From Kitasatospora xanthocidica (GTDB lineage: Bacteria > Actinomycetota > Actinomycetes > Streptomycetales > Streptomycetaceae), in assembly GCF_014656195.1 (NCBI RefSeq), contig NZ_BNBY01000001.1, positions 152,703 through 216,702 of the forward strand: 64,000 nucleotides of DNA, given 5' to 3'. The notes under the pieces were generated by a model. That model made no database searches. It was not told the origin of the DNA and was given only the letters and a program-made list of their open reading frames with translations. This document shows, in pieces, positions 39,726 through 47,909 of the stretch. A program made the position numbers and the translations under genes. Positions within the stretch are counted from its first letter, which is position 1, and every line of letters begins with the position of its first letter.

Positions 39726-41981
39726 CTACTCGGGGAGGGGGAGGCCGTACTCACCGGAGGAGTCCGGGTTGCGGACGACGGCACCCTTCTTGGTGAGGCG
39801 GCTGAGGGTGTTCTCGACGGTCTTGCGGGTGACGGCGGTCATGTCGGTGATCTGGTCGAGGTGCAGGTAGCCGACCTCGATGTTCATGGGGTCGCGGCGC
39901 TCGTCCAGGACGGCGAGGATCTTCTCCTCGGCGGTCAGCTCCTTGACCGGGGCCGGGGAGGCGGACGCGGGCGTCCAAGCCGCGGCACCGTCGGCGTCCT
40001 CGGCGGCGGGGCCGACCGGGGTCGAGGCGATCGCGTCGCGCTCGCCCCATCCGGGGAAGTCCCCCGGAATGGCGACCTTGGCCGGGTCCCAGTGGCCGGC
40101 GGCGGATTCGAGGATCCAGGCGCGCATCATCTCGGCGCGCTCGTCGGGGCCGACGACGTAGCCGACGCCGAAGGTGCGGCGAGGGTCGTCCTCGGGGACG
40201 TTCGGGTCGTAGATGAGGTTTTCCTCGTCGCCCTTCCAGTAGGCGGGGATCTGGGAGGGGTCGATGCCGTCGAACGCCCGCGGCAGGTCGACGCGGCCGG
40301 CCTGCGCGCTGTCGGAGCGCAGGAGGATCAACGCGCCGCCGTAGAACACGTTGTCGCGGATGGCGGTGTTGGAGCCCATCTGGTCGAGGTTCATGATCTG
40401 CCCGCACAGCACCAGCGGCATGCCCATGGAGCGGCCGAGGGTGGCGAGGGCCAGGACGATGAACGCGGCCTCCGCGCGGTGCGGGCTCTTGTCGCCGAGG
40501 AGCTGGGCCATCTCGTCCAGGATGGTGACGACGTAGGGCCGCTCGGGGGTGGGGGTGAAGTTCTTGGCCCGCAGCTCCCGGGACTCCTCGATCCGGTGGA
40601 GCAGGATGCTGTAGGCCACGCGCAGGGCGCCCATCGCCCCGTCCAGGCCGCAGCCGGCGTAGGCGGCCATGTCCTCGACGTCGGGGTTGGAGCTGCCCTT
40701 GGGGTCGGCGTAGATGATCGCGGCCCCGTTGACGTGGTAGCTCAAGGCCAGGAGCTGCAGCACGCCGCCCTTGCCGGAACCGGTGACACCCACGATGACG
40801 ACGTGGCGGGCGCCGCCCTCGGGGTCGAAGACCTGGACGCGGGAGGGCTTGCCGCTCACCCCGGTGCCGAGCTGGACGAACCCGCTGGCGTTGGCGAGCA
40901 GGGTGTCCGCCCCCGGCAGGGGCCGGCCTTCCTCCAGCGGGGAGCGGTCCATCATGCGGAAGATGGCCTTGCGGGGGTTGCCGGTGCGCTCGACCGAGAC
41001 CAGCAGCGGCGTCGTGCGCAGGGCCCCGGCGATCGTGTACAGGTCGGGCACGGCGAGGGCGTCGGTGTCCTCGTCCGCCATGACCCACGCCGCCACGCCG
41101 CCGGTCGCCGGATCCGGGGTGACGCCTTCGAGGTGGGTGCCGGGCATGCACCCGCCGCGGCGGGCGACGCGCTGCAGCCACAGCGCTTCCAGGGCGGAGT
41201 ACTGCGGGCCGTCCTGCTCGGCGGGGGCGGTCAGGCGTACGTGGATGCGGCGGGAGCTGTCGTGGGGGCCTTCGGTGATGTCGACCCACGCGGCGGGGAT
41301 GCGGTAGACGCCGGAGACGGTCGCCGCGGTGACGGTCACCGGCCGACCGGGCGCGGCTTCGATCACGCCCTCCCACGCCACCAGGCTGTGGCCGGTGAGG
41401 ATGAGGTGCTGGCCGGGGCAGGCCCCGTACTCGCCGGAGATGTGCGCGTCCCACAGCTGCAGCACCTTGTCGACGGGGCTCTCGGGAGCGGGCCCGGCCG
41501 GTGCCGCCGGGGCCGTGGCCTTGCCAGGCTTGGCCGAGCTGAGGACCCGGCGCAGGGAGAAGGCGACTAGGCCGGTGGTGCCCCACCACGCGGTGGAGAC
41601 CAGTCCGGCGAGGGAGGGCATGGTCATCCATCCGGCGAGCAGGGCGTCGATCCCGGGCATGCCGTTGAGCGTGGCGGTGGCGGCGGCGGTGGCCGTCGCC
41701 ACCGTGGACATCAGGAAGGGGCGGCGGTGGGCGCGCAGGACGTCGCCGCCGGGCAGGTCGTCCAGGAGCCGGTCGGAGAGCATCCCGGCGGCGTTGGCGC
41801 CGGCGACCAGGACCGGGGCGGCGAGGAAGGTGGCGAGGGTGCCGGCGGCCTGCGAGTCGAGGAACGGCGTCACACCGGCGGCGACCAGCGGGGCGGCGAT
41901 CTCGGCGACGGCGAACCGCCGTTCGGTGGCGGGGTTCGCGGCGGCGGGCGTGGCGGTGTGGGCGGTCTGCGGGGTGGTCAT
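39726..41981 (-). CDS. FtsK/SpoIIIE-type DNA translocase (TraB-like transfer protein)
   Basis: A 751-residue protein. The N-terminal 150 residues hold hydrophobic segments (AAPLVAAG, TFLAAPVLVAGANAAG, ALLAGWMTMPSLAGLVSTA). The P-loop is VGVTGSGKGGVLQLL, Walker B VVTILDEMAQLL. The last 65 residues form a winged helix (about 690-751) like FtsK-gamma/TraB, which in TraB reads clt repeats. It is expected to form the membrane hexamer that moves double-stranded AICE DNA between mycelia. The ATG at 41981 has AGGAG nine bases upstream; the frame runs to 42005 without a good site. Confidence 0.92.
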   Translation of the reverse strand: MTTPQTAHTATPAAANPATERRFAVAEIAAPLVAAGVTPFLDSQAAGTLATFLAAPVLVAGANAAGMLSDRLLDDLPGGDVLRAHRRPFLMSTVATATAAATATLNGMPGIDALLAGWMTMPSLAGLVSTAWWGTTGLVAFSLRRVLSSAKPGKATAPAAPAGPAPESPVDKVLQLWDAHISGEYGACPGQHLILTGHSLVAWEGVIEAAPGRPVTVTAATVSGVYRIPAAWVDITEGPHDSSRRIHVRLTAPAEQDGPQYSALEALWLQRVARRGGCMPGTHLEGVTPDPATGGVAAWVMADEDTDALAVPDLYTIAGALRTTPLLVSVERTGNPRKAIFRMMDRSPLEEGRPLPGADTLLANASGFVQLGTGVSGKPSRVQVFDPEGGARHVVIVGVTGSGKGGVLQLLALSYHVNGAAIIYADPKGSSNPDVEDMAAYAGCGLDGAMGALRVAYSILLHRIEESRELRAKNFTPTPERPYVVTILDEMAQLLGDKSPHRAEAAFIVLALATLGRSMGMPLVLCGQIMNLDQMGSNTAIRDNVFYGGALILLRSDSAQAGRVDLPRAFDGIDPSQIPAYWKGDEENLIYDPNVPEDDPRRTFGVGYVVGPDERAEMMRAWILESAAGHWDPAKVAIPGDFPGWGERDAIASTPVGPAAEDADGAAAWTPASASPAPVKELTAEEKILAVLDERRDPMNIEVGYLHLDQITDMTAVTRKTVENTLSRLTKKGAVVRNPDSSGEYGLPLPE

Positions 41982-41986
41982 CGCGT

Positions 41987-42361
41987 CTACTCCTGGGTGT
42001 ACCACGTGCGGTCGGCCATGGGGACGGACGAGGAGTCGACGGCCTGCTGGATGCCGTCGTGGTCGGTGTGCGCCTGGCTCTCGGTGTCGGCGGCGGTGCG
42101 GCCGGTCTCCTCCGCCGCGCTCGCGTAGGCGATCGCGGCATCCGACAGGCCCTTCATGACCTTGGCGACCTCGTGGGTCTCGGCCACGGTCGCGGCGTCG
42201 ACCTTGAGCGCGGCGATCTGCTCGGCGATCCGGCCGGTGTCCTCGGCCTCCGCCTTCTGGGCCTGGGCGAGCGTGCGGTAGGCGGCGGTGTCACGCCGCA
42301 CCTCCCGGGCCAACTGCCGCACCTGGCGGACGAGTTCGCGGTAGGACAGATCGGATGCCAT
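41987..42361 (-). CDS. Small coiled-coil protein next to the translocase
   Basis: A 124-residue, almost entirely helical protein (YRELVRQVRQLAREVRRD, then heptad-like Ala/Glu repeats to about residue 95). Its C-terminus HDGIQQAVDSSSVPMADRTW aligns with the end of the 694-residue neighbour (HGGIYRAVQDSPLTTPAERQ). They share the pattern GI-x-x-AV-x-D-S with a trailing A-x-R and an aromatic Tyr pair. It probably interacts with the neighbour or the translocase. Start ATG at 42361, one base after the upstream stop. Confidence 0.8.
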   Translation of the reverse strand: MASDLSYRELVRQVRQLAREVRRDTAAYRTLAQAQKAEAEDTGRIAEQIAALKVDAATVAETHEVAKVMKGLSDAAIAYASAAEETGRTAADTESQAHTDHDGIQQAVDSSSVPMADRTWYTQE

Positions 42362-42362
42362 G

Positions 42363-44447
42363 TCAGCCTCCCTGCTGGTCGCGGTAGAACTGCCGCTCGG
42401 CCGGGGTGGTGAGCGGGCTGTCCTGGACGGCCCGGTAGATCCCGCCGTGGCGCGTCCGGGCGTTGGAGGCCAAGGCCTTGACGGCCTCCGCGCCGCGCTT
42501 GGCGTGACGCTCGGCCAGCTCCGCGTCGACGCGAAGCTTCTGGGCCTGCTCGGCCAGGCGCCGCAGCTTGTTGACCAGGGCGACACCGCCCCGCACGGTC
42601 TTCGCCTCCTCGGCGAGGCGCTGGGCGCGCAGCGCGTGGGCGACGGCGTGCTCACGGGCGGTCTTGCTGTCCTCCGCGACCCGGGCGAGCACCGAGACCT
42701 TGGCTTCCATGCGCTTCTCGAACTGGAACAACGTGCGTACCTCACCCCGGGAAAGGCGAATGCCGTTGAAGTCGACCGCGTGCGGAGTGACCTCCCGGAC
42801 CGTCACCGGCTCCGCCGACGGCCGCCCGCCGGGCGCGGTTTGAGGCGGCACGTTCGAGCGGGCAGGCGCCGGGGCCGGGGCCCCGCCGGGCGGGTTCTTG
42901 GCCAGGTCCGCGGTCGACTTGCGGACCGGCCGCATCGTCGGGGCGGGAATCCTGGGTCGGCGCGGCCGGCGGGGCGGCGTGAGGGCATGCCCCAGGGCGG
43001 TGGCCGCGGCGGCGGCCTCCGTCGGCGACACGGGGGGCTTCGCCGGCGGGTTCGCGGTGGATCCGCCGGCCGGGACCATTCCTCCGGCGGCGGTGTTCGG
43101 TTCGTTCATCGTCGTCCTTCCGTCCCGCGTGGCGGGACCGTTCACAGAGACGGGGTCCGCCTTCGCCGCGGCGCTCGCCTGCACGCCCGCACCTGCGGGC
43201 GCGGGCGGCACCGCGGGCGGGGTCTTCGAACCGCCCTTGGCCCCGGGCGGCCGGTCCGGCGGCGGGGGCGGAGTCTTGGCCGGCTCACGGCGGGACCCGT
43301 CCGCACCGGCGGGGCGGGTCCTGCCGAACTTGCTGTCCAGGCCGCCCTTGTCCTTCATGCCGCCCGCACCCAGGAACGGCTTCGGGGCACCCTTCGGAGC
43401 GTCCGCGGGCTTCGGCCCGGGCTTCCTGTCGCCCGCGCCGTCCCGGGCGGGGTCCTTGCGGTTCGCCTTGGGCTTGCCGCGCTCGGCCTTGCCTTCCGGG
43501 CCGGCGGGCGCGGTCTTGCCGGGCGGGTTGTCCGGGCGGGGGGCCTTCGGGGTCTTCGTCCCGCCGGCGGGCGGGGTGTCGGGCTTGGGGTTGCTGCCCC
43601 CGGTCTTGGCGGGGGTGTCCTTCGAGACGGAGGCCTTGGAGGACTTGGTGTCGCGGTGGTCCTTGTCGTCGCTGCCAGTCCGGGCCGACTTGTCGTCCTT
43701 GGCGGCCTTGGTGTCGGAGGTCTTGCGGTCCGCGCTGTCGCGGCTGTCCTTGCCCGTCCGCGACGCCGAGGAGGTGTCGGCTTTGCTGGTCTTCGTGTCC
43801 GCGGACTTGGCGTCGGTGTCGGCCTTGCTGCGGTGGTCGCGGTTGGCGTGGTTCTTCGCGTCCGTGGCGTCGTTCTTCTTGACGTCGCGCTGGTCACGGC
43901 CCTGGTGCTGGTGCTGGCTGGTCTTGTTGTTCAGGTCCGCGGTCTTGGCGTCGCGCTGGGAGTGGTGCTGGGCGGAGTGCTCGTGCTTGGCCTGGCGGTC
44001 GGCCTTGTTGGTGTTCGTGGTGGTGGTCGAGTTCCCGGAGACCCGGTTCTCGGTGATGCTGTGCTGGCGCTTGATGTTGGTGGTGGTGCCGGTGCGCTTC
44101 AGCCGCTCCGCGAGTGCCCGCACCAGGGCCGCGATGGCCCCGTCCCGCTCGCCGCCCTGTGCGGCATTCTGAGCGGCGCCGTCACGGCCCGCGGTGGTGT
44201 CGGGCCCGCCCTTGCGGTCGGGGCGGTCGGGGGTCTGGGCGAGGGTGGTCGTGGTGCCCAGCGGTTCGTCGGGGCGGGCCGGCGCGACCGGGGCGAGGAT
44301 CTGAGCGAGCGCCCCGGGCGGGGCGGGGGCGACGGTGCCCGGCCCCTTCGTGGCCCCCTCCGGAGAAGCCGGGGCGGGTTCCACGGTCGGCGGGGCGGGC
44401 GGGTGCGGCGGGGGGAGCGGGACGCCGGAAGCGGCGGTGGCGGTCAT
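42363..44447 (-). CDS. Large disordered low-complexity protein with C-terminal coiled coil
   Basis: 694 residues. 1-100 is Pro/Ala rich. About 115-290 is highly hydrophilic, dominated by Thr, Asn, Lys, Asp, His and Ser (NSTTTTNTNKADRQ, QHQHQGRDQRDVKKND). About 290-560 is Pro/Lys/Gly rich. About 570-690 is a helical coiled-coil region ending in the motif shared with the 124-residue neighbour. No signal peptide, TM segment or enzyme domain. The Asn/Thr/Lys content is unusual for this GC-rich genome, although it is encoded with GC-ending codons. ATG at 44447 with GAGGA. It lies in the transfer region; a scaffold or surface/spread role is a guess. Confidence 0.85.
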   Translation of the reverse strand: MTATAASGVPLPPPHPPAPPTVEPAPASPEGATKGPGTVAPAPPGALAQILAPVAPARPDEPLGTTTTLAQTPDRPDRKGGPDTTAGRDGAAQNAAQGGERDGAIAALVRALAERLKRTGTTTNIKRQHSITENRVSGNSTTTTNTNKADRQAKHEHSAQHHSQRDAKTADLNNKTSQHQHQGRDQRDVKKNDATDAKNHANRDHRSKADTDAKSADTKTSKADTSSASRTGKDSRDSADRKTSDTKAAKDDKSARTGSDDKDHRDTKSSKASVSKDTPAKTGGSNPKPDTPPAGGTKTPKAPRPDNPPGKTAPAGPEGKAERGKPKANRKDPARDGAGDRKPGPKPADAPKGAPKPFLGAGGMKDKGGLDSKFGRTRPAGADGSRREPAKTPPPPPDRPPGAKGGSKTPPAVPPAPAGAGVQASAAAKADPVSVNGPATRDGRTTMNEPNTAAGGMVPAGGSTANPPAKPPVSPTEAAAAATALGHALTPPRRPRRPRIPAPTMRPVRKSTADLAKNPPGGAPAPAPARSNVPPQTAPGGRPSAEPVTVREVTPHAVDFNGIRLSRGEVRTLFQFEKRMEAKVSVLARVAEDSKTAREHAVAHALRAQRLAEEAKTVRGGVALVNKLRRLAEQAQKLRVDAELAERHAKRGAEAVKALASNARTRHGGIYRAVQDSPLTTPAERQFYRDQQGG

Positions 44448-44467
44448 CGCGATTCCTCACTCTCTGC

Positions 44468-44568
44468 GACCTCCCACCCACCCCCCACCCGACGCGAAAC
44501 ACACCTCCCACCCACCTATGCGGGCGGGAAGAGCGCTTCTCCGGATGGGGGGTGGGTGGGGGGAGGTC
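44468..44568. promoter_or_regulatory. G-rich inverted repeats upstream of the disordered-protein gene
   Basis: A C-rich tract at 44468-44490, a similar one near 44502-44516 and a G-rich tract at 44543-44568 form near-complementary arms in the 129-bp gap. The G-tract (runs of 6, 3 and 6 G separated by single T, then AGG) has G-quadruplex potential. It may limit or separate transcription of neighbouring genes. Confidence 0.5.
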
Positions 44569-44576
44569 ACAATCGG

Positions 44577-45134
44577 TTACGGACGGGAGAACTTCCGCTT
44601 CACCCAGCCGACGGCCACCGCCGACCCGGCGACGCCGAGCACGACCAGGCCGACGCCCGCGTTCGGGCCGTCGCCGCCGTCGTCGGAGGCGACGTTGCGG
44701 GAGGTGTTGACCATCCCCGGCGCGTCCCCCGCCGGGAAGGCCTTGCCGCAGTCCGCGATGGCGCCGTAGCCGCCACCGACCTTGGCCACGCACGCCTGGA
44801 CCGCCTCCCGGCGGGCCTTCTGCGCCGGGGTCTCCTGCTCGCCGGTCTTCGCCAGGTCGGCGGCCTGCTTCTGCTTCTCCAGCTCCAGGCGGGAGTTGTC
44901 GAGGGCGATCTGGGCCTTGCGGACGTCCGCCTCGGCCGAGGCGGAGGCGTAGTTGGAGTAGGCCACCATCCCGGCCGCGGCCAGGACCACCGCGCCGGCG
45001 CCGATACCGGCCAGGACGCGAGGGGGCAGCTTCGCGTTCGGGGCGTAGGCGCCGTGTAGCGGCGGCGTCTTCCACGACGGGACGGAGGTGATGTCGTAGG
45101 CGGGGTCGTTGTAGACCGAGTCACGGTCGGCCAT
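44577..45134 (-). CDS. Two-helix membrane protein with coiled-coil loop
   Basis: 185 residues. TM1 about 41-63 (VLAGIGAGAVVLAAAGMVAY), a charged helical stretch (ADVRKAQIALDNSRLELEKQ) and TM2 near the C-terminus (GVGLVVLGVAGSAVAVGWV) followed by basic KRKFSRP. Two Cys (QACVAK, ADCGKAF) may pair outside the membrane. Located in the transfer/spread block; probably an Spd-like accessory. ATG at 45134. Confidence 0.82.
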   Translation of the reverse strand: MADRDSVYNDPAYDITSVPSWKTPPLHGAYAPNAKLPPRVLAGIGAGAVVLAAAGMVAYSNYASASAEADVRKAQIALDNSRLELEKQKQAADLAKTGEQETPAQKARREAVQACVAKVGGGYGAIADCGKAFPAGDAPGMVNTSRNVASDDGGDGPNAGVGLVVLGVAGSAVAVGWVKRKFSRP

Positions 45135-45188
45135 GGTGACGTGCTCCTCTTCTTGGACCAGGCGGGGAAGGGGTGGAGTTCGTGCGGG

Positions 45189-45425
45189 TCAGAGCCGGTA
45201 GGGCTCCAGCGAGAAGAACAGGACGTTGCCGCGGCCCAGCTCCGGCCGCTGCTCGGTCAGCCAGTCCCGGATGTCCAGGTAGGCGCGCTCGCGGTTGCCG
45301 CCGGGGGCGGCGGTGATGCTGCCGTTGTGGGTGACGACGGCGTAGCCGTTGTGCACCGGGTACTGCAGGGTGATCAGCCAGGTGTGGGTGGGCTCGGTGG
45401 CCGGGGCGGTGGTGGTGTCGGACAC
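45189..45425 (-). CDS. Small hypothetical AICE protein
   Basis: A 78-residue soluble protein (HTWLITLQYPVHNGYAVVTH then RAYLDIRDWLTEQ), with two beta strands and a helix predicted by eye. GTG at 45425 with an excellent GGAGGAA site. Function unknown. Confidence 0.8.
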   Translation of the reverse strand: MSDTTTAPATEPTHTWLITLQYPVHNGYAVVTHNGSITAAPGGNRERAYLDIRDWLTEQRPELGRGNVLFFSLEPYRL

Positions 45426-45436
45426 GGTTCCTCCGG

Positions 45437-45811
45437 TCAGGCGGCGGCCGACGTGTAGTCGGCGCAGGTCAGGCAGGTGTCGAGGTGCGCGGGGAGCGCG
45501 TAGCCGACGTCCTGCCCGCAGGCGGGGCAGGTGCGGCGGGCGGCGTTGGCCTTGGCGAGGGCAGCGGCCTTCGCGGGGGTCATCGGCCGTACGGGCCGGG
45601 CCAGCGCGAGGCGGTAGAGGTAGGCGGGGCGGGTGCCGCCGTAGCGGGAGCGCCACATGATCTGAGCCACCGGGTCCTGGCCGCCGGGGCGCAGGCCCTT
45701 GGCGCGGAGCTGGCGGCGGGTGAAGAGGCCACGCGGCGCCATGCGCCACGGGAAAGTGGGCGTTCCGCCGTGACGGACGCCGGTGGGGTCCCAGTGGCGG
45801 GGGCGGCTCAC
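45437..45811 (-). CDS. Small Cys-containing AICE protein with RRQ motif
   Basis: 124 residues. FTRRQLRAKGLRPGGQDPVA is an Arg-rich segment that I have seen repeatedly in short actinobacterial mobile-element proteins. It is followed by CPACGQD and CLTCADY, likely a zinc ribbon. The GTG start overlaps the upstream stop as GTGA (coupled). Function unknown. Confidence 0.75.
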   Translation of the reverse strand: MSRPRHWDPTGVRHGGTPTFPWRMAPRGLFTRRQLRAKGLRPGGQDPVAQIMWRSRYGGTRPAYLYRLALARPVRPMTPAKAAALAKANAARRTCPACGQDVGYALPAHLDTCLTCADYTSAAA

Positions 45812-46179
45812 CGCTCCGCGTCCGTGGCGGACTTGGGCAGGTCGAAGTAGCCGACCAGCGTGAGCGGCGTGCCGACGTAGGTGGTGGTGACGCTGAGCCA
45901 GGCGAAGGCGCCAGTGGTGGAGAGGTCGACGTCGGCCGTGTCGAGGTCGAGGGCCTGGCGCCACTGCTCGAAGTCGGCGAGGGCGGCGTCGCGGTGGAAG
46001 CCGAGGGTCAGTCCCCAGGTGAGAACCAGCGTGCCCGAGGCGTCGCGCTCGTCGGTGACGACGCGCTCGCTGATGATCCTCGGCGCGGGCAGGTCACGGT
46101 GGGCGGTGAAGAGCGCAAGCAGGGCGCCGGCCGCGTTGATCTGGGCGCCGGCCGTGGTGGTGTCGGTGGTGGTGGTCAT
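45808..46179 (-). CDS. Hypothetical AICE protein
   Basis: A 123-residue soluble protein (RIISERVVTDERDASGTLVL, FHRDAALADFEQWRQAL). No recognised family. ATG at 46179 overlaps the stop of the upstream DUF2637 gene as ATGA, and its own stop overlaps the next gene. It is part of a tightly coupled operon from about 47.9 kb to 45.2 kb. Confidence 0.78.
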   Translation of the reverse strand: MTTTTDTTTAGAQINAAGALLALFTAHRDLPAPRIISERVVTDERDASGTLVLTWGLTLGFHRDAALADFEQWRQALDLDTADVDLSTTGAFAWLSVTTTYVGTPLTLVGYFDLPKSATDAER

Positions 46180-47189
46180 GATGCCTGCTCCTCGACGCGG
46201 GGGGCGGTGGTCTCTTCGGTGGTGGCCGGGACGGCGTGCAAGGCGGGACGCTCGGTGGCGCGCAGTTCCTGGTAGCGGGCGGCGACCCATCCGGCGGACC
46301 AGCCGGTCAGCTCGACCGCCCGGCGCTGCGGGACGCCGGCCACCACGCAGGTCTGGATCTTCAGGCGGGCCTCGTCCTCGGGCAGGCGCTCGTCCACGGC
46401 CGGGGCGGACAGGAGGTCCTGCCGCAGCCTCTCGATCTCGCGCTCGGCGTTCTGCTCACGGTCACGCTCACGGCGCTCACGCTCGCTCGCCTCGCGCTCA
46501 CGGCGCTCATGCTCACGACGTTCGGCGTCCGCGCGAAGCCGGTGTTCCTCGCGCTGGGCGTCCTCGCGGCGGGCCCGCTCCGTGCGCTCCTCGCGGGCCA
46601 TGCGCTCCTCGTGCTCACGCTGCTCGCGGGTCATCCGCTCGTCGTGCTCACGGCGCTCACGCTCGGCGCGGTCAGCCCGGTCGTACTCGGCCATCCGGTC
46701 CTCGCGGTCCTGCCGGCGGCGCGCCTCGGCGCGGCGTTCCCGCTCGGCCCGCTCATCGCGCTCACGGGCCTCACGGGCGGCCAGCGCTGCGGCGATTGCC
46801 TTCCGGTAGGCGAGTGAGGTCTCCGCCGTGACGATCAGCAACAGCGGCGCCACCGCGTGGACCGCCACCCCGACCTTGTCGCGGTCCAGGGCGGACTGAC
46901 CCACGTTGAGCAGCACCGTCATGAGGCCGGTCATCCAGCGCAGCACGACGGGCCAGCGGCCGCCGTCGCCGCCGAGGCGGGTGAGCGTGCTGTCCATGCG
47001 GACCACGATCACCACCGCCGCGTCCACGACCAGCGGCAGGATCGGGGCCGTCCACCCCCAGCCATCCGGGGTGTGTCGGGACATGAGCGGGGTGACCGTG
47101 AGCATGCTGTAGAGGACGGCGCCGAGCGTGATCGTCCACGTTCCCACGGCCAACGCCCGCTCCGCCGAACGGATCTGTTCCTGGCTCAT
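46176..47189 (-). CDS. DUF2637 membrane protein with long charged coiled coil (Spd-like)
   Basis: About 337 residues from the ATG at 47189 (GAAGG five bases upstream). The frame is open to a GTG at 47294, overlapping the WhiB gene, so a longer form is possible. Four hydrophobic segments occupy the first 140 residues (GTWTITLGAVLYSMLTV, LPLVVDAAVVIVV, MTGLMTVLLNV, LLLIVTAE), the DUF2637 pattern. A long Arg/Glu coiled coil of about 135 residues follows, then a C-terminal HTH-like segment (VAGVPQRRAVELTGWSAGWV). DUF2637 proteins are common near tra genes in actinobacterial plasmids and AICEs and are linked to intramycelial spread. Confidence 0.85.
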   Translation of the reverse strand: MSQEQIRSAERALAVGTWTITLGAVLYSMLTVTPLMSRHTPDGWGWTAPILPLVVDAAVVIVVRMDSTLTRLGGDGGRWPVVLRWMTGLMTVLLNVGQSALDRDKVGVAVHAVAPLLLIVTAETSLAYRKAIAAALAAREARERDERAERERRAEARRRQDREDRMAEYDRADRAERERREHDERMTREQREHEERMAREERTERARREDAQREEHRLRADAERREHERREREASERERRERDREQNAEREIERLRQDLLSAPAVDERLPEDEARLKIQTCVVAGVPQRRAVELTGWSAGWVAARYQELRATERPALHAVPATTEETTAPRVEEQAS

Positions 47190-47262
47190 CGGCGCCTTCA
47201 CCGCGACCACCGTCGGGTGCGCGGTGAGCGCGTCGTGAGCGTGGTGAGCGTCGGGGCGTTCA

Positions 47263-47646
47263 TCACTGAGCACCGCCGGCGGCGTGGCGCTCACGGGCGG
47301 CGGCCCGGCGGCGACGCTGGTCCAGCGCGGCGCGCTCGGCGGCGGTCAGCCCACCGAAGATGCCGTGCTTCTCGTGCCGCTCCAGGGCCAGTTCCAGGCA
47401 CATCGTACGGACCGGGCACCCGGCGCAGACCATCTTGGAGCGGCGCTCCGCCCACTCGGCGGCCGCGGCCCCGATCTCCTCGGGGTCCGGGTAGAACAGC
47501 TCGGTGTCGACGTCGGCGCAGGCCGCGCCACGCAGGTCGCCGTCCCCGTCCGGGCGGTACTCGGCAAGCACGGTGACCGCCGGGCGGGCCATCAGGTGCG
47601 GGGTGCGGGTCGCACCGGCGAGGAGGAAGTGGAGCTCGGTCATCAC
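47263..47646 (-). CDS. WhiB-like iron-sulfur regulator
   Basis: 127 residues. Four Cys form the WhiB cluster site: one in RGAACADVD, then CAGCPVRTMC (CxxCxxxxxC), followed by the turn GIFGGLTAAER and a basic C-terminal tail (QRRRRAAARE) for DNA contact. These proteins bind a [4Fe-4S] cluster and regulate transcription with SigA. GTG 47646 and ATG 47643 are adjacent starts overlapping the upstream stop. It is encoded inside the AICE, so it probably regulates element genes. Confidence 0.94.
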   Translation of the reverse strand: MMTELHFLLAGATRTPHLMARPAVTVLAEYRPDGDGDLRGAACADVDTELFYPDPEEIGAAAAEWAERRSKMVCAGCPVRTMCLELALERHEKHGIFGGLTAAERAALDQRRRRAAARERHAAGGAQ

Positions 47647-47909
47647 GCGGCCGCCTTCCAGGTCAGCACCCGGCGGCGCTCGGCGGTGCGCATCAGGGCG
47701 GACGCGAACCGGGCGGCCGGCCCGTCCAGGTCCCGCAGGACCGCCCGGGCGACGTCGAGCCGGACGATCCGGTCCTCGTCGGAGATGTCGGCGCTGCCGT
47801 CGAACAGCTCGGTGTCGATGCCGAAGCCGAAGTCGGCGCCGGTCCCGAAGGCCAGTTCCGCGAACTCCTCGGGAGTGGCGGCCTCCTGGCCTGCAACAAT
47901 CAGTTTCAT
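47643..47909 (-). CDS. Small acidic hypothetical protein
   Basis: 88 residues, strongly acidic in the middle (FDGSADISDEDRIVRLDVAR) with a basic end. It is the first gene of the leftward accessory operon and is coupled to the WhiB-like gene. ATG at 47909 with an excellent GAGGTGA site. Function unknown. Confidence 0.8.
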   Translation of the reverse strand: MKLIVAGQEAATPEEFAELAFGTGADFGFGIDTELFDGSADISDEDRIVRLDVARAVLRDLDGPAARFASALMRTAERRRVLTWKAAA

